Source: Sarcocystis neurona (lineage: Eukaryota; Apicomplexa; Conoidasida; Eucoccidiorida; Sarcocystidae). Taken from it: a stretch of DNA of 64,000 nucleotides. The DNA lies in the NCBI GenBank assembly GCA_000727475.1, contig KL647297.1, positions 2,265,295 through 2,329,294 on the forward strand. The letters run 5' to 3'. The position numbers were made by a program, and so were the translations under genes. The notes beneath the pieces were generated by a model. That model searched no databases and was not told the origin of the DNA. It worked only from the letters and a program-made list of their open reading frames with translations. Of this stretch, positions 11,339 through 22,372 are shown one piece after another (the first letter of the stretch is position 1; each line of letters opens with the position of its first letter).

Positions 11339-12233
11339 GTATTGTGTACTTTGTGCGCAAGATAATCGAAACAGCAACGCGCACGTACCTGCATTCCTAG
11401 ATATTCCTATATTGTCATCTGTCTGCTTCACCCGGGACAGTTCTGGACAGCGTCGTGTACGTATCCCTGCATTCTGCGATTCGGCTGCTTATGCCTTTGT
11501 GAACCTACTCGATGCATGTGTTCCGCACCCTCACCCGATACGTGGATGATTTAAAGGCATAATGTATTCTAATAAATGCTTTGACCGTTTCTGCCGTCCC
11601 TCGTCCCAACCTCTTTTCGGTTTGCCGTGTCGGCGTATCCGCTGTGTTGCGGATGTAGAGGACTTACGAGTGCTACAGGGAGTTCTCGTGTGTAGTTGAG
11701 TTCACCTTTTGCTAGTTGCACAGGTGCCGGTACGCGCTGAAGTGCCTGCGCATGCAAGATACCATGCGCAACGATGGTGGTGGTCACCAGGGGTGACCTG
11801 CACCTTGTATTCGTACACTGCGCCGAGGAGCCACCTAGAGGTACTCAGCAGAGCGATTCACTGAACTACCTCCTCTCAAACGAGAGGACGCACTTCCTCT
11901 CAAACTGCTACGGCAGGCGTGTTGTGTGCATGTAATAGTTCTCTAGTCGTATGATATATATTCCAGAATGAGGTAAGATGCATCCTGACGTCGTCTGTGG
12001 TGAGCCTGCGTCTGCATTTTGCCTGGGAAGGTGTCGTGTGGTTTTGACAGTTGTGCATAGTGACTCTTCTTGCGCTATCTATTTCTGTAGACGCGTGATC
12101 GTAGTCGTCATGCTCGTGAGCAGTTACGACGCTTGTACATGCGTTTCGCCGTACTCAATTGTTACGCTCTGTATTTCTCACACATATTTTCATTTATATG
12201 TATACATGTGCATATGTGAAATTGCTTGCGCAG

Positions 12234-12381
12234 GTATGTCTGGATTCCCGTCGTCACCGAGGCCGTCAATATGCATATCGGGGACAAACCCACAGCGGTG
12301 CGCGAGTTCGCTAAGGACAGTGTCACAAAATTTCGACAAGTACGGCCGTGGGAAGGCAGCTCACCTGAGAGCAAGACATAG
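12234..12381 (+). CDS. terminal exon, plus strand
   Basis: The exon follows attgcttgcgcag and reads in one frame for 49 codons to TAG at 12379-12381. The peptide (YVWIPVVTEAVNMHIGDKP, then AVREFAKDSVTKFRQVRPW) has the mixed composition of real protein. It needs two bases of a codon from a preceding exon. The exon at 11183-11338 ends in phase 0, so an unseen exon between them is required if they belong together. Longer frames on both strands across 11978-12511 look less protein-like and are probably shadows. Confidence 0.45.
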
Positions 12382-12753
12382 GTACGTAGCGACAAGAAAT
12401 TGTAATCACACGATCGTGGGCCTTCTGTACATGTATCTTCCATACAACGCAAGTGCGTGCCATCAAGTTTTCCACACCACATATTTACGCGAGTGCCTGA
12501 GGGTTACTTAAGCATCTTCCCGTACGTCGCAGGTCGTCTGTGCCAGGGACTGCTGGAGGCGCACGCAACGTTGTTGTTGTTTTCCAGATTTATACACTTA
12601 CAGGAACTGAAGACCCCCTTATATATATTCAAGCCTCTGCACAGCCCTAATATTTGTCACGCGCCTGAAATGCACGCACGTGCGCTGAATTTCCTTGAAT
12701 GTAGCATCTACGTTTAGCATGTTTCTGTTCAGTTCGCTGGAAAACTTGTGCGC

Positions 12754-12910
12754 TTAATCGAGGAACACCAAGGTTGATAGCTCTCCCCTCGTGTTCGTAT
12801 GACGTTTGCGCTGTGTGCGTCCAGCAGCGCGGGTAGTCGATGCCCGGCATGTTCTGTAATTTTGCTTCATGACGGCGGATTCCACTATGCGTATACCCCA
12901 CGCAGAAAAC
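12754..12910 (-). CDS. candidate last exon of the secreted Ser/Thr-rich gene
   Basis: After a gtaattgcag acceptor the minus-strand frame reads 52 codons (WGIRIVESAVMKQNYRT, then basic residues, ending STLVFLD) to TAA. It needs two preceding bases. The donor inside the last codons of the 13055-14452 frame supplies exactly two, with an intron of about 143 bases. The donor gtgaaa is weak, so an unspliced end at 13055 is equally possible. Confidence 0.3.
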
Positions 12911-13054
12911 CTGCAATTACTACTGCACACTGCAACATTCACCACCGTTGCTTTAATCCGTCTTCGAAGCCGTGGCTGGACGCCGCGTCTGTGTTCCGTA
13001 ACTGTGACCCTGTTATTACCACGCTGCTGCTCGTGCCTACACTTTGACGGACTT

Positions 13055-14452
13055 TCACGAGATTCTCTCTGTGGGTATTTTCAGGAACACGTCTTGTAAA
13101 CTGTCAGTGTTGGACTGCATCGTACGCCCCAGTGCCGCCAACCACTGTAGGAGGCTCTCTGCCCAGAGGAAGAATTGATCGGTCAGAGAATCTAGAATGA
13201 AATCCATTTCCTCCTGCCTTTCCTCTATTTTTTCGTTCCCTTCTGTCGAAGCACCACTCTTCACCTGCGTTTGTTCTTTTTCACTGTCATCGCCCACCGA
13301 ATCCTGACAACGAGAAAGTGTTTTCAGAATTTGATTAAAGAGGAACTGAAATAGGGCGCATACTCTCCGTCTGCCTTTGGAACTTGGTGTAGTAGTGGTA
13401 GTAGAAGAAACTGTTTTTGCCTCCGGTATTCCCGGCAACTGTGGATCTCCCTGTTGACTTCGGGCGCTTGGGGGAGCGGGACTGGCCGGGTTCGACGATG
13501 GGGTAGGAGTCGTACTCGCAGTGGTCGTAGGGCCACTGTTTGTAGGGGTTGAAGCAGTGCTAGCAGTAGTGGCACTACTACTAGAAGTAGTAGAAGCAGT
13601 GGAAGTAGTAGTGGTAGCGGCTCTAGTACCACTAGTAGTAGTAGTAGCAGTACTAGTACTAGTAGTGTATTTTCGTATCAGCAACGAAGAGCTGCTTGTT
13701 CCGGTCATTGTAATACGCGAGTCGGTCGTCACGTTTGAAGCATCGTCCGTTTCCGAAAAAGAAGTTCTCTTGGTGCTCGTCCGTGAGGTCGTACTTCTCG
13801 TACTTGTTGTAGTGCTAGATGGAGTGGTACCCCGCAGGACCTTTTTCGCTATCGTCGGAGACGCCACCTTTGGGGCTTGTGATAAAGACGGTACAGAAGG
13901 AAGAGGAGAGAAATCTGGTACTGGTGAAGGTGCAGCGTCAACACTTGAGGGCAGTACGGTCCCCGAATGGCTCGTATAGGGATCCACCGCTTGAGGCTGC
14001 AGCATAAAGTCTAGATTTGTTTCTGCGGCCACGTCAGGTGTAAGAGAAGTAACAGACAGTTCCGGAAGTGACGACGCACGTACTGAATGGGCTGGAACCT
14101 TATAGTTGACACGCGCAGTTGGAGTCAAACTTACCCTCTTCTGCATGTAGGGATAAAACGGATCGTGTGCAACTCTTTCTCTAGCGTCGTCCTCATCTTT
14201 AACTGATAAAGAATGAGACATGTGGGAGGGGATCGGAAATGCGCTGTCAAAATCTGTGGAAACCGAATCTACTACATAAAAACCGTCATCTGTTATAGTC
14301 GGGTCGGAGGTGGTAGATGAACGAACTGGGTCAGAGAATGATGGGACAGGGAAGACCGATTCCACGGCTTCAGACCGTGTTGTTGGTCCTTGAGGTTCGA
14401 GTAGCACAAGTGAAGGAAGGAGCAACCACGGGGACACCGACAACGACCTCAT
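13055..14452 (-). CDS. secreted Ser/Thr-rich (mucin-like) protein
   Basis: A 465-residue minus-strand frame starts at ATG 14452 and ends with TGA at 13055. The N-terminus is a good signal peptide: MRSLSV, then a Leu/Pro-rich core of about 15 residues. An acidic, Ser/Pro-rich region follows. Residues about 205-340 are almost entirely Ser and Thr, interrupted by basic residues, and form a likely O-glycosylated stalk. The C-terminal 120 residues are different: two Cys, an acidic Glu/Lys-rich segment and an amphipathic Leu/Trp-rich stretch (LDSLTDQFFLWAESLLQWL). A possible splice just before the stop (ATCTC|gtgaaa) joins in phase to an exon at 12754-12910 and would replace the last residues with a basic tail. 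No family recognised; secretion is inferred from the signal sequence. Confidence 0.65.
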   Translation of the reverse strand: MRSLSVSPWLLLPSLVLLEPQGPTTRSEAVESVFPVPSFSDPVRSSTTSDPTITDDGFYVVDSVSTDFDSAFPIPSHMSHSLSVKDEDDARERVAHDPFYPYMQKRVSLTPTARVNYKVPAHSVRASSLPELSVTSLTPDVAAETNLDFMLQPQAVDPYTSHSGTVLPSSVDAAPSPVPDFSPLPSVPSLSQAPKVASPTIAKKVLRGTTPSSTTTSTRSTTSRTSTKRTSFSETDDASNVTTDSRITMTGTSSSSLLIRKYTTSTSTATTTTSGTRAATTTTSTASTTSSSSATTASTASTPTNSGPTTTASTTPTPSSNPASPAPPSARSQQGDPQLPGIPEAKTVSSTTTTTPSSKGRRRVCALFQFLFNQILKTLSRCQDSVGDDSEKEQTQVKSGASTEGNEKIEERQEEMDFILDSLTDQFFLWAESLLQWLAALGRTMQSNTDSLQDVFLKIPTERIS

Positions 14453-14459
14453 GGTGAAA

Positions 14460-16690
14460 ACTTTTCAGGAACGATCGCAGGGCTTTTGCGCGAGAAGGAA
14501 CGCGGCTATGTGAAGTGACCACGGTGCGTGTAGAGAGTAGCAACTAGCGGGCCTATCTGAGGTTACAGTTGAGGAAACCGAAGCACCATTTCACTGCCAG
14601 CGCAACTACCAAAAAATGGATGTCACGAATTCCCAGTACTTGCACTAATTATCGTGTAGGACGACCTCCTTTTCAATCGAAGATTAACGCTCTGCTTAAA
14701 ATAAATTACACATTCAGTATCAGCACAGAACTCTCTGCAAGAAAAGAACCACCCCGTGATTTCAGACTGATTTTCAAGGGGAGATGTCAGCTACGCACTG
14801 CCCGTCAGGCGAGACAGAAGGGTGGAGTGCAAAAGAAGTAAAGGTGGATTCGTCTCATTCAAGATGTCACAGTCGCGGAGAAGTGGGATTTTGAAGTGTC
14901 CGTCCTCCTCCCTGAAATATCGCTCGGGAAGTGCAGTCGGGGAAAAATTATCGAAAACACTCTCTTATGCGCCTACCTGTAGCAGTCGTGCGGCGCGGTG
15001 TCAGTGAGTACATTGTGTGAATTGTAGTGGGTGTTGTTGTACAAAGTAACACTCCCTGTCTTTTACTGGTAAACAAGATACCGAGAAGTTTGTACTCACG
15101 CACAGTACTGACGTCGGCGAATGTGACTGATTCACTCAGTAACAAGCACGCTGGCTGGCTCAGTTGGGCGTGTAATTTCTTGAAATCTCGTGGTCTGCTG
15201 GAAGAAGGATGGCGGTAATGCAAAGAGACACGGCGTATATTTTCATAGACCATCCCATATATCAGCAACCAGTGTAATTGTATTCAGTGCAGCGGTCGAC
15301 CTCATTTGTCATTAAAGTGGCACTTGCAAAAAGACATATCTGGAGTCAAGATATGAACAAGAGTGCCTACGCCTGACAGTGATGATCCGACCTAACGAAC
15401 AGATCCCCAAAACTTCATAGCGGCCGGCATCTGGTCGTCGTCAGCGTCTGGTCGTTCTATGCAAATCGGTTGGCGCTCCGTTTGAGCTCGCTCTATTGAG
15501 GCAGATGTGTGTGGCAGAACATGTCAGGTGGCGTTGCTCTGCCAAACGTGAGTATCGAGAACACTAAGTGGTACGGACATGGTGGCAGCTGCACAAGTGA
15601 GCACACCCTGACGCGAATTGTATCACCCCTCGTTGTCAGTAATTCAAGGTGAAATACGTGGGTATAATGCGTGCGTCACGAGTCCCTGAAAACCACTCGC
15701 CGTGTCACAGGGCTGTCAAATCGTAAACGGGGTAGCGCTTTTGCTTTGAAAGGCTTTAGCGTAAGCGTCCAGTTGACGACACCCGTAGACAGTATCATCG
15801 TTGGCTGGGGAGAACTCGTACCGACACTGACACTGTGATGCGTACGTGACACTAGCATTTCAGACCGCCCTTTAGAGCTGTTTACTCACAGCCACATGGC
15901 GTTGCATGGCAAGAGTATGTTTGTTACGTGCAGCTGCAGTCATTTGAATTTTTTTCCTCACCATTTCATTCTTCTGAAGGAGAAGGAACAAAGGCGAAAC
16001 GCAGAGTGGTCGTCCCGTTCTTTGTTACACTTCAGTCAAAAACTGAACTGACCGCGTCGAGGGTGCGCGTCTACCTCCGACCTTAGGGAGGCGAAAGTCA
16101 CACTAAGGGACAGCGCTATCACTGTTTGTAACTATAATTGTTTACTTTTGACCTAACGGGGAGGGAAGTCACTCTGACGAGCAGCGCTTTCATTATCTGC
16201 GGCTACAGTCGATATGCGCTGTCTGCACGTGAACAGTTAGATAATCTCGATGACGACCCCTTGGCGACAACGTGTTGCACCACGGGTGATGCTACCGGGG
16301 CCGACAAGGTGCTGCAGTAGTCAGCGTGTTCAGTGACAAAACCCCACAGAGCAGAGCACTTCATGTTTCCAGGATACCAGGTAGGACACGCGTGTGACTG
16401 TTTAACCCGAAGCGCCACGCTGCACAGTAGTCGACATATTCTACCAATAATGCTCCCGCATACACGTACTTCTAAGCACTGTGTGTGCTCCGAGCTTCAA
16501 CACGGCCTTTCTTGCCAGAAACTCCCAATGCTTAGAACATGCTCCCAGGTCGTTACGCTGGTGTTATCTTCAACTGCAAGAAGGCGTCCACATTATCTCC
16601 ACAGTTTGAAATGCTATTAAGACACTATTCATTCAAGCGCGTCTACCAGTCTACGTCCAGCAGTTAGACGGTGACCGTTCACAGGGACTT
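14460..16690. other. no confident gene
   Basis: Short frames with protein-like composition occur, notably minus 15676-15858 (MILSTGVVNWTLTLKPFKA) and plus 14822-15007, but none has clear splice boundaries. At 16080-16200 two diverged copies of a 60-base segment (GGGAGGCGAAAGTCAC and GGGAGGGAAGTCAC) lie in tandem. The sequence is less microsatellite-rich than the rest of the window. Confidence 0.35.
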
Positions 16691-17468
16691 NNNNNNNNNN
16701 NNNNNNNNNNNNNNNNNNNNNNNNNNNNNNNNNNNNNNNNNNNNNNNNNNNNNNNNNNNNNNNNNNNNNNNNNNNNNNNNNNNNNNNNNNNNNNNNNNNN
16801 NNNNNNNNNNNNNNNNNNNNNNNNNNNNNNNNNNNNNNNNNNNNNNNNNNNNNNNNNNNNNNNNNNNNNNNNNNNNNNNNNNNNNNNNNNNNNNNNNNNN
16901 NNNNNNNNNNNNNNNNNNNNNNNNNNNNNNNNNNNNNNNNNNNNNNNNNNNNNNNNNNNNNNNNNNNNNNNNNNNNNNNNNNNNNNNNNNNNNNNNNNNN
17001 NNNNNNNNNNNNNNNNNNNNNNNNNNNNNNNNNNNNNNNNNNNNNNNNNNNNNNNNNNNNNNNNNNNNNNNNNNNNNNNNNNNNNNNNNNNNNNNNNNNN
17101 NNNNNNNNNNNNNNNNNNNNNNNNNNNNNNNNNNNNNNNNNNNNNNNNNNNNNNNNNNNNNNNNNNNNNNNNNNNNNNNNNNNNNNNNNNNNNNNNNNNN
17201 NNNNNNNNNNNNNNNNNNNNNNNNNNNNNNNNNNNNNNNNNNNNNNNNNNNNNNNNNNNNNNNNNNNNNNNNNNNNNNNNNNNNNNNNNNNNNNNNNNNN
17301 NNNNNNNNNNNNNNNNNNNNNNNNNNNNNNNNNNNNNNNNNNNNNNNNNNNNNNNNNNNNNNNNNNNNNNNNNNNNNNNNNNNNNNNNNNNNNNNNNNNN
17401 NNNNNNNNNNNNNNNNNNNNNNNNNNNNNNNNNNNNNNNNNNNNNNNNNNNNNNNNNNNNNNNNNNNN
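16691..17468. other. assembly gap (778 N)
   Basis: The bases are unspecified. Reading frames drawn across the gap on either strand have no meaning. Confidence 0.99.
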
Positions 17469-18235
17469 GACTTTATCCGAATGGGAAAGAAGTGTACGTC
17501 GCCCCTCCGTGTAGCCACCTAAACAGGGGTATAAAACCGTAAAGTGAGTGTACAGCCGTCGACGGCTGCCTTCATCATTTGAACCACTTTCGTATGCCTA
17601 GTAGATCGTCGATCGCTCTGATGTGTGTGGCAGCTGTGAAATTGGATTCTTATGGCGCGTGCTCAACCACTTAGACCTGAAGGTGTAAAGCACAAACTCA
17701 CACGTAACCGCGACGGATAACCAGCTGCTTTTTTGCGCTTCCACTTCCCTCCAGTCGTTTGTGCGGTATTTTTGTGAAAAAGGTACAGCTCTCAAAAGGA
17801 TTAAGCACACTCACCGCATCCACCCGAGTAACACTCTGTGGAATTGTGCAACATCAAATTTGTCTCCTCGGGGACGCTCCGGGCTCACAGCTGACTTTCG
17901 AGTATTCCGCGCAGGTTCTACATGTCCTGGTTGGAACGCGCGCACACGCGGTGGACACAACGAAAAACAGGAAAAACCTCACTCGTCCGCGCTTGTAGAG
18001 TGTTGTGTGAATCTACATCTGTTGTACTGTACTGGCATCTGTACAATAACATTATTGAGTGCCCACACGTACATCTTCATCGAGGGTGCGACAGTGATGT
18101 TGTTTGCTTGTGTGGTTACATTTCAAGTATACAGGGCAGCGCAAGCGGACAGCTATGCATCCTGTCTGCGGCGGAATAGGGCACAAATATAATACGGAAC
18201 CAAGGTCTGCATGTAAACATACCGCCGCCGCACAT
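17469..18235. other. no confident gene; one minus-strand candidate frame
   Basis: A minus-strand frame at 17598-17810 (KYRTNDWREVEAQKSSWLSV) looks coding by composition and could be an exon of a gene cut by the assembly gap. The plus frame 17761-18192 overlaps it. Neither has clear boundaries. Confidence 0.3.
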
Positions 18236-18653
18236 TCAACAGGGTAAACGAGATGAGTCCAATACATCAAGATTTCCAGCGTAAGGTGTGGTGACCACGC
18301 AGATGGTCGCACAGATTGGGGTGAAGCGATATTCCACAGGGGGCATGTTCGCTACGGCCAGCGGGGCGGCTACCACATACACAATTGCATTGTTGGCATT
18401 TGTAACTGTCCACGACGAGGAGTAAAGGTAGTGACCATGCGCGCAGGTGAAGGGGTAGTCCGTTCTTAACTGAATTAGCATAGCGTCGCACGCCTGAATA
18501 TATATAAATAAAAAAGTGTGGAACCTGTGTACCAGGTCCGAAAAGTAAGACCATTGCAATAGTGTTACTGATTGAAGGAGCAGCACGGGTTGTGATGTCG
18601 TCGGATTTCCCTGCAGGCGTAGCCGCTTTCACTTCAATAATAGTATCACCGTC
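18236..18653 (-). CDS. 3' exons of a Cys-containing extracellular-type protein
   Basis: Minus-strand coding runs 18653-18525 and 18493-18236. The first part follows gtctgttgcag and is 43 codons (DGDTIIEVKAATPAGKSDD ... LLFGPGTQ). The second is 86 codons to TGA (CDAMLIQLRTDYPFTCAHG ... NNAIVYVVAAPLAVANMP) with several Cys. Between them lies a 31-base segment beginning GT and ending TTCAG. Removing it joins the frames in phase 0; reading through gives a different, less natural C-terminus. A further minus-strand exon candidate lies at 18806-19013. Secretion is suggested only by the Cys spacing and beta-rich sequence. The pattern loosely recalls coccidian surface antigens, but I cannot confirm the family. 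Confidence 0.5.
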
Positions 18654-18805
18654 CTGCAACAGACATCAGAGCTGCAACTGCTTTAATTGAACACGGTAGT
18701 AAGTACGCAATCATAGTATTGGATCCCTTCTGCGGGCAAACAGGGAACGCCGTGCCCGCACACGAATACAGCTACCGTTTTAGGCCCGTGCCAAACTTCG
18801 CACTT

Positions 18806-19013
18806 CTAGAGTTGTACTTCCGTGTTTGCCGCTGCAAGAGTAATGCACTGACTACATCTATGCAAAGGAGGGCGTTGTACACTCAGTGGGATGCTCGAAC
18901 GATACTGGCTCCATTGCACGTTTGTTTTTCGTACGCAGCTCTCTACACAGAGTGTACAAGGAGGCACAATAATAGTTGTAGGCTCAGCACGTACGGCGAC
19001 GGAGACGTAAGAC
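18806..19013 (-). CDS. possible upstream exon of the 18236-18653 gene
   Basis: After a tctacacag acceptor the minus strand reads SYVSVAVRAEPTTIIVPP and continues Cys-rich (PPCTLCVESC) to a TAG at 18806. A donor after ESC (gtacga) is possible. Beta-strand-like composition and Cys content resemble the downstream exons on the same strand. The join is not resolved. Confidence 0.3.
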
Positions 19014-19039
19014 CTGTGTAGATCTCTCACATGCATACA

Positions 19040-20060
19040 TTACACGCAAACGGACGTGAATTTGGAGAAACAAAGAGACATTTGGCTGCGTGCGCAGAGG
19101 CCGGCTACGCATTCACAGTACACCAGTACCTGCAGGGACATGCTTACGAATACACGTGCATGTTTGTATATCCAGACACCCACGTATACATACGGGAATT
19201 CACACAGATATGTTACACACAATTGTACAAACAAAAGCATACACATATATGCGTATACGTATGTGCACGTAGTGGTATTTAGATTATAGGACACATCGTA
19301 CGTGTGTAGACATACACTCTTTGTGCACTTCTTTAAATGGATAAGTATGGAAGTACAGAGGTGCGTATACAAACACCTGTCACTACCTGTACAGCCAATC
19401 AGAGTATACAACATATAGGATGATACTTGCAGTTGCAGGCGCCTCCGCGCTAACCAGGGGATACGTGCGGACAGTCGAACCTGGTAGGCACTCAGCGGCT
19501 CTCAACTGTCACCTTGTGGTTGAAGCGTGCAGTGTGTAGCTCGTTGCTTTCGGTGAACGGTGCACGCTGCAAATTTTTGGGTAGCGCCCCTCTCGTTTTG
19601 TGAAAATGAGGCTTACTCAAACTTGCATTTCAGTACTTTTGAACAAAAGCCTTACCACGTACAGCAGCAAGACGCACCACGGCGGCGTTCAAGGGGAATT
19701 GCTGACATATACACGCGCACAAGCATATGCGCGTGTCCGTGTGTGTATACGCGTAGATGCGTGGTAGCACCCGGATGCGCCAGCAACCATGGGTGTGCGT
19801 GGACCCCTGCGCACGTAATAGATTTTTGACGGTGGAAGTATTATAAAAGGGACGGGGCCCCAACTTGTGAAGCGAAACTGTACAAGACTGGCCGCCGTCG
19901 CCTCAAAAGCGGAAGCACATAGACAGGAAATAACCTGTCATCCATGAACATACGTGCTCTACGCAGTTGTGTAGGGACGACATTTAAAAAGACAAGACAG
20001 TAACGACTGCCGAAGCAATGTATCCCTAGCGCGTGCTGCTTTTATCGATGGATTTCTCAC
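19040..20060. other. microsatellite-rich stretch, no confident gene
   Basis: TACA/TGTA-type repeats fill 19130-19290. A plus-strand frame at 19560-19730 (NFWVAPLSFCENEAYSNLH) may be an exon but lacks clear limits. Confidence 0.35.
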
Positions 20061-20067
20061 AGGGTCG

Positions 20068-20952
20068 TTGCAGATGCTGTGTTCCGCCCATCAGCTGCAA
20101 CGGCAACAATCAGCGGCAACAGTTGTCGCTGCAACGTTGGTAAAACACTCTTCTGAAAAAGTATTTTCTCCTCTCATCAGCTTGAATGACTCGCGCAGAG
20201 AACGACAAATTTCTTTGTACCCACTGGAAATTATTTCGAAAATTACTTCAGCAGCGCTAGAAAACTAGAATAACTAGCCCTACCCGGTAACGACAATAAG
20301 ATCCTCATCAGGACGACCCTCCTCTGCATCAGGCACGACAACGTTTGAGAGTCACAATACTTTGTGTGGAACCACCCCAACGTTGTCCAAAGAAACCTTC
20401 ACCGTTACTACTGAGATATGCAAAGAGAGACGCGCTCTGCGAAAGTCGAGGACGGTAATCGAGAATAGTGCAGTTTCCTCTTGCGCTTTTCCATACGGAA
20501 CGACGAGTAGCTATACCATACAACAATCCCACAAAAGGTTTGCAGGAAAGGAAAAGACGTGCGCTGCCTGCACGAAAGTGCAAAAACCAACTCCCTCTTC
20601 AGCGGTAAAGCGTTGGAGCTGTGAGGGAGGAACTGCTCCCACCACACGCAGTGCAGTATAGATGATGTTACAATCAGCACTTCTTTGTGCCCTTGAATAT
20701 GCTCACTATTAAGAAGCTTGCTTGAGTATTTACTCAGCGAAAGCAAAGACGAGGGAAAAATGTCTCCTTGCATGCGGCGAAAGAGTTTTAGTAAAAGAAT
20801 ATCTACCGACACTACGCACGTGGTACAAAGGAAGCCGCATTCCCTGCACATTTTGCGGAAATACAGGTGATAGAAAGGCAAATAGGATACGTGAAAGAAC
20901 TCGATTGCTTTTGGATCAATCACGCAAAAAGAAACCACCGTCCGAATGGTAA
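20068..20952 (+). pseudogene. long frame broken by four stops (TAG, TAG, TAG, TAA)
   Basis: One plus-strand frame reads 294 codons from 20068 to a TAA at 20950-20952. It is interrupted only at 20266 (TAG), 20275 (TAG), 20659 (TAG) and 20710 (TAA). Each segment is protein-like: LYPLEIISKITSAALEN before the first stop; a Ser/Thr-rich segment with several Cys in the middle; and KEYLPTLRTWYKGSRIPC followed by a Lys/Arg-rich end. A CxxC pair (ACTKV, PCTFCG) occurs in the later parts. Introns could explain some breaks, but I found no good donor and acceptor pairs around them. A 214-codon minus-strand frame (20408-21052) overlaps and is the alternative. Confidence 0.4.
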
Positions 20953-22372
20953 ATGCGGAAGCAGCAACACTTAACAGCACGGCGCACCTCCTTCGTCTTA
21001 CCCTCGCATTACTACGAGGTCCAAGAGTACAAGTGAAAACTGTAGTGTGCATTCACTCAAAGTCAGTTCGCAAAATTGAGTGCTGCCCAACCCTTTACTC
21101 CCGAAACGAAGTTCTTCTGCTCCTCTCCAGATTTCGTTTGTGCGGGCTAAAGGAAGACTGAACGTCGCGAACACGTGTTCCTGCCGCACGGCCCCTGGAG
21201 AAAACCAATTGTTTCTGCAATTTGATGACTTCTGCAGAAACGGTGTCCCCTCCTTCTGCCAATCCAAACAGTAGATCCGCTTGTGTCTTTTGTAAGTACG
21301 AGAGTACACTTCACATAAAACGCGCATGCCACGCCTGTAGCGAACGATAATAAAACAGCTTCCAGCTGCGGTGTACACAGAGCATCAAGATATATAACGG
21401 AGAACATTCTGGTTGTTGTTGTTGTTATTTTTAGAGCTCTTTCAGAAGTTTACTCAAAGAGACGAGAGCTTTTTCTTTGCGTGCTCCCATTTATTGATCC
21501 ACAAGAACATGTTTGATACGTGGATTCCTCTTCGGCTGAGCAGCCTAGAAAAGGTGTCTACCGACTAATCAGTGGCTATCCGTGACTAGCCGCAGTGAGC
21601 TGCGGTTAGCTACGGGTTGCTGGTTCTTCTTGCCTCTTTTGCGATTCAGTTTTCCAAGTGTATAGACACCGCATTCCGGCGTGAGGTTCCTGTCTCCTGC
21701 GCATCGTCTATTTAAGGTAGGCAGGAATCTCGCAACACAGGTTATAGCAGCACCGCAGACGACAATCAGTACAGGAGTAGAGGACCGCTCGCTGACTTGC
21801 AGCGATGCTTCTGTAAACAACGTTTGGACTATTGACAGTGTTCACATGCGTGCAGTCGCTCCGTCGAAAAGTGTACCGCACTCAATCCAGCAGCCCCCCT
21901 GCTGAAATCCGACAACAACAGAAGGCCTGCAGGACGGTTAATAATGCAGTTGATCATCCCAAATCCCGCAAGCGCATATACATATACATATATATTTTAA
22001 TATGTGCACATGTACACACATTTACATACGCGTATATGCGTGTGTACCTGTAAACAATCAGACATACGTATTCCTATGTATGTACATACAAGGGCAGAAC
22101 AATAAACCACAAAAAAAACTCAAACTCCGTTTGCGTCTTGAGGCGCATGTTTCCGGGCTGATGCTGCTGTTGTGCTCCAGCGAAGAAAACGAAGAAGCGG
22201 CATCCGAAGAACGGCAGAGAAGAGGGTGGAGTCAGTAGTTTTAAGAGCTGCAAGAGTGAGGAGAGGAGGAAGCAGTCGCCGCAGAAGCTGCAACAGCAGC
22301 ACCCGAGGAGAGAGTGACAAGACGACGGGTCTGGAATGGTGCAGCATTGCTGCATCGGGAAAGTGTTCTCCT
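20953..22372. other. no confident gene; TA/CA microsatellite
   Basis: Plus-strand fragments near 21080-21274 (PLLPKRSSSAPLQISFVRA) may extend the broken frame upstream in another phase. A (TA)n/(CA)n block lies at 21975-22090. Nothing else stands out. Confidence 0.35.

Noticed and set aside
16671..17522. Open frames of 279-283 codons on both strands.
   Set aside because: They consist almost entirely of the N gap, so the openness is meaningless.
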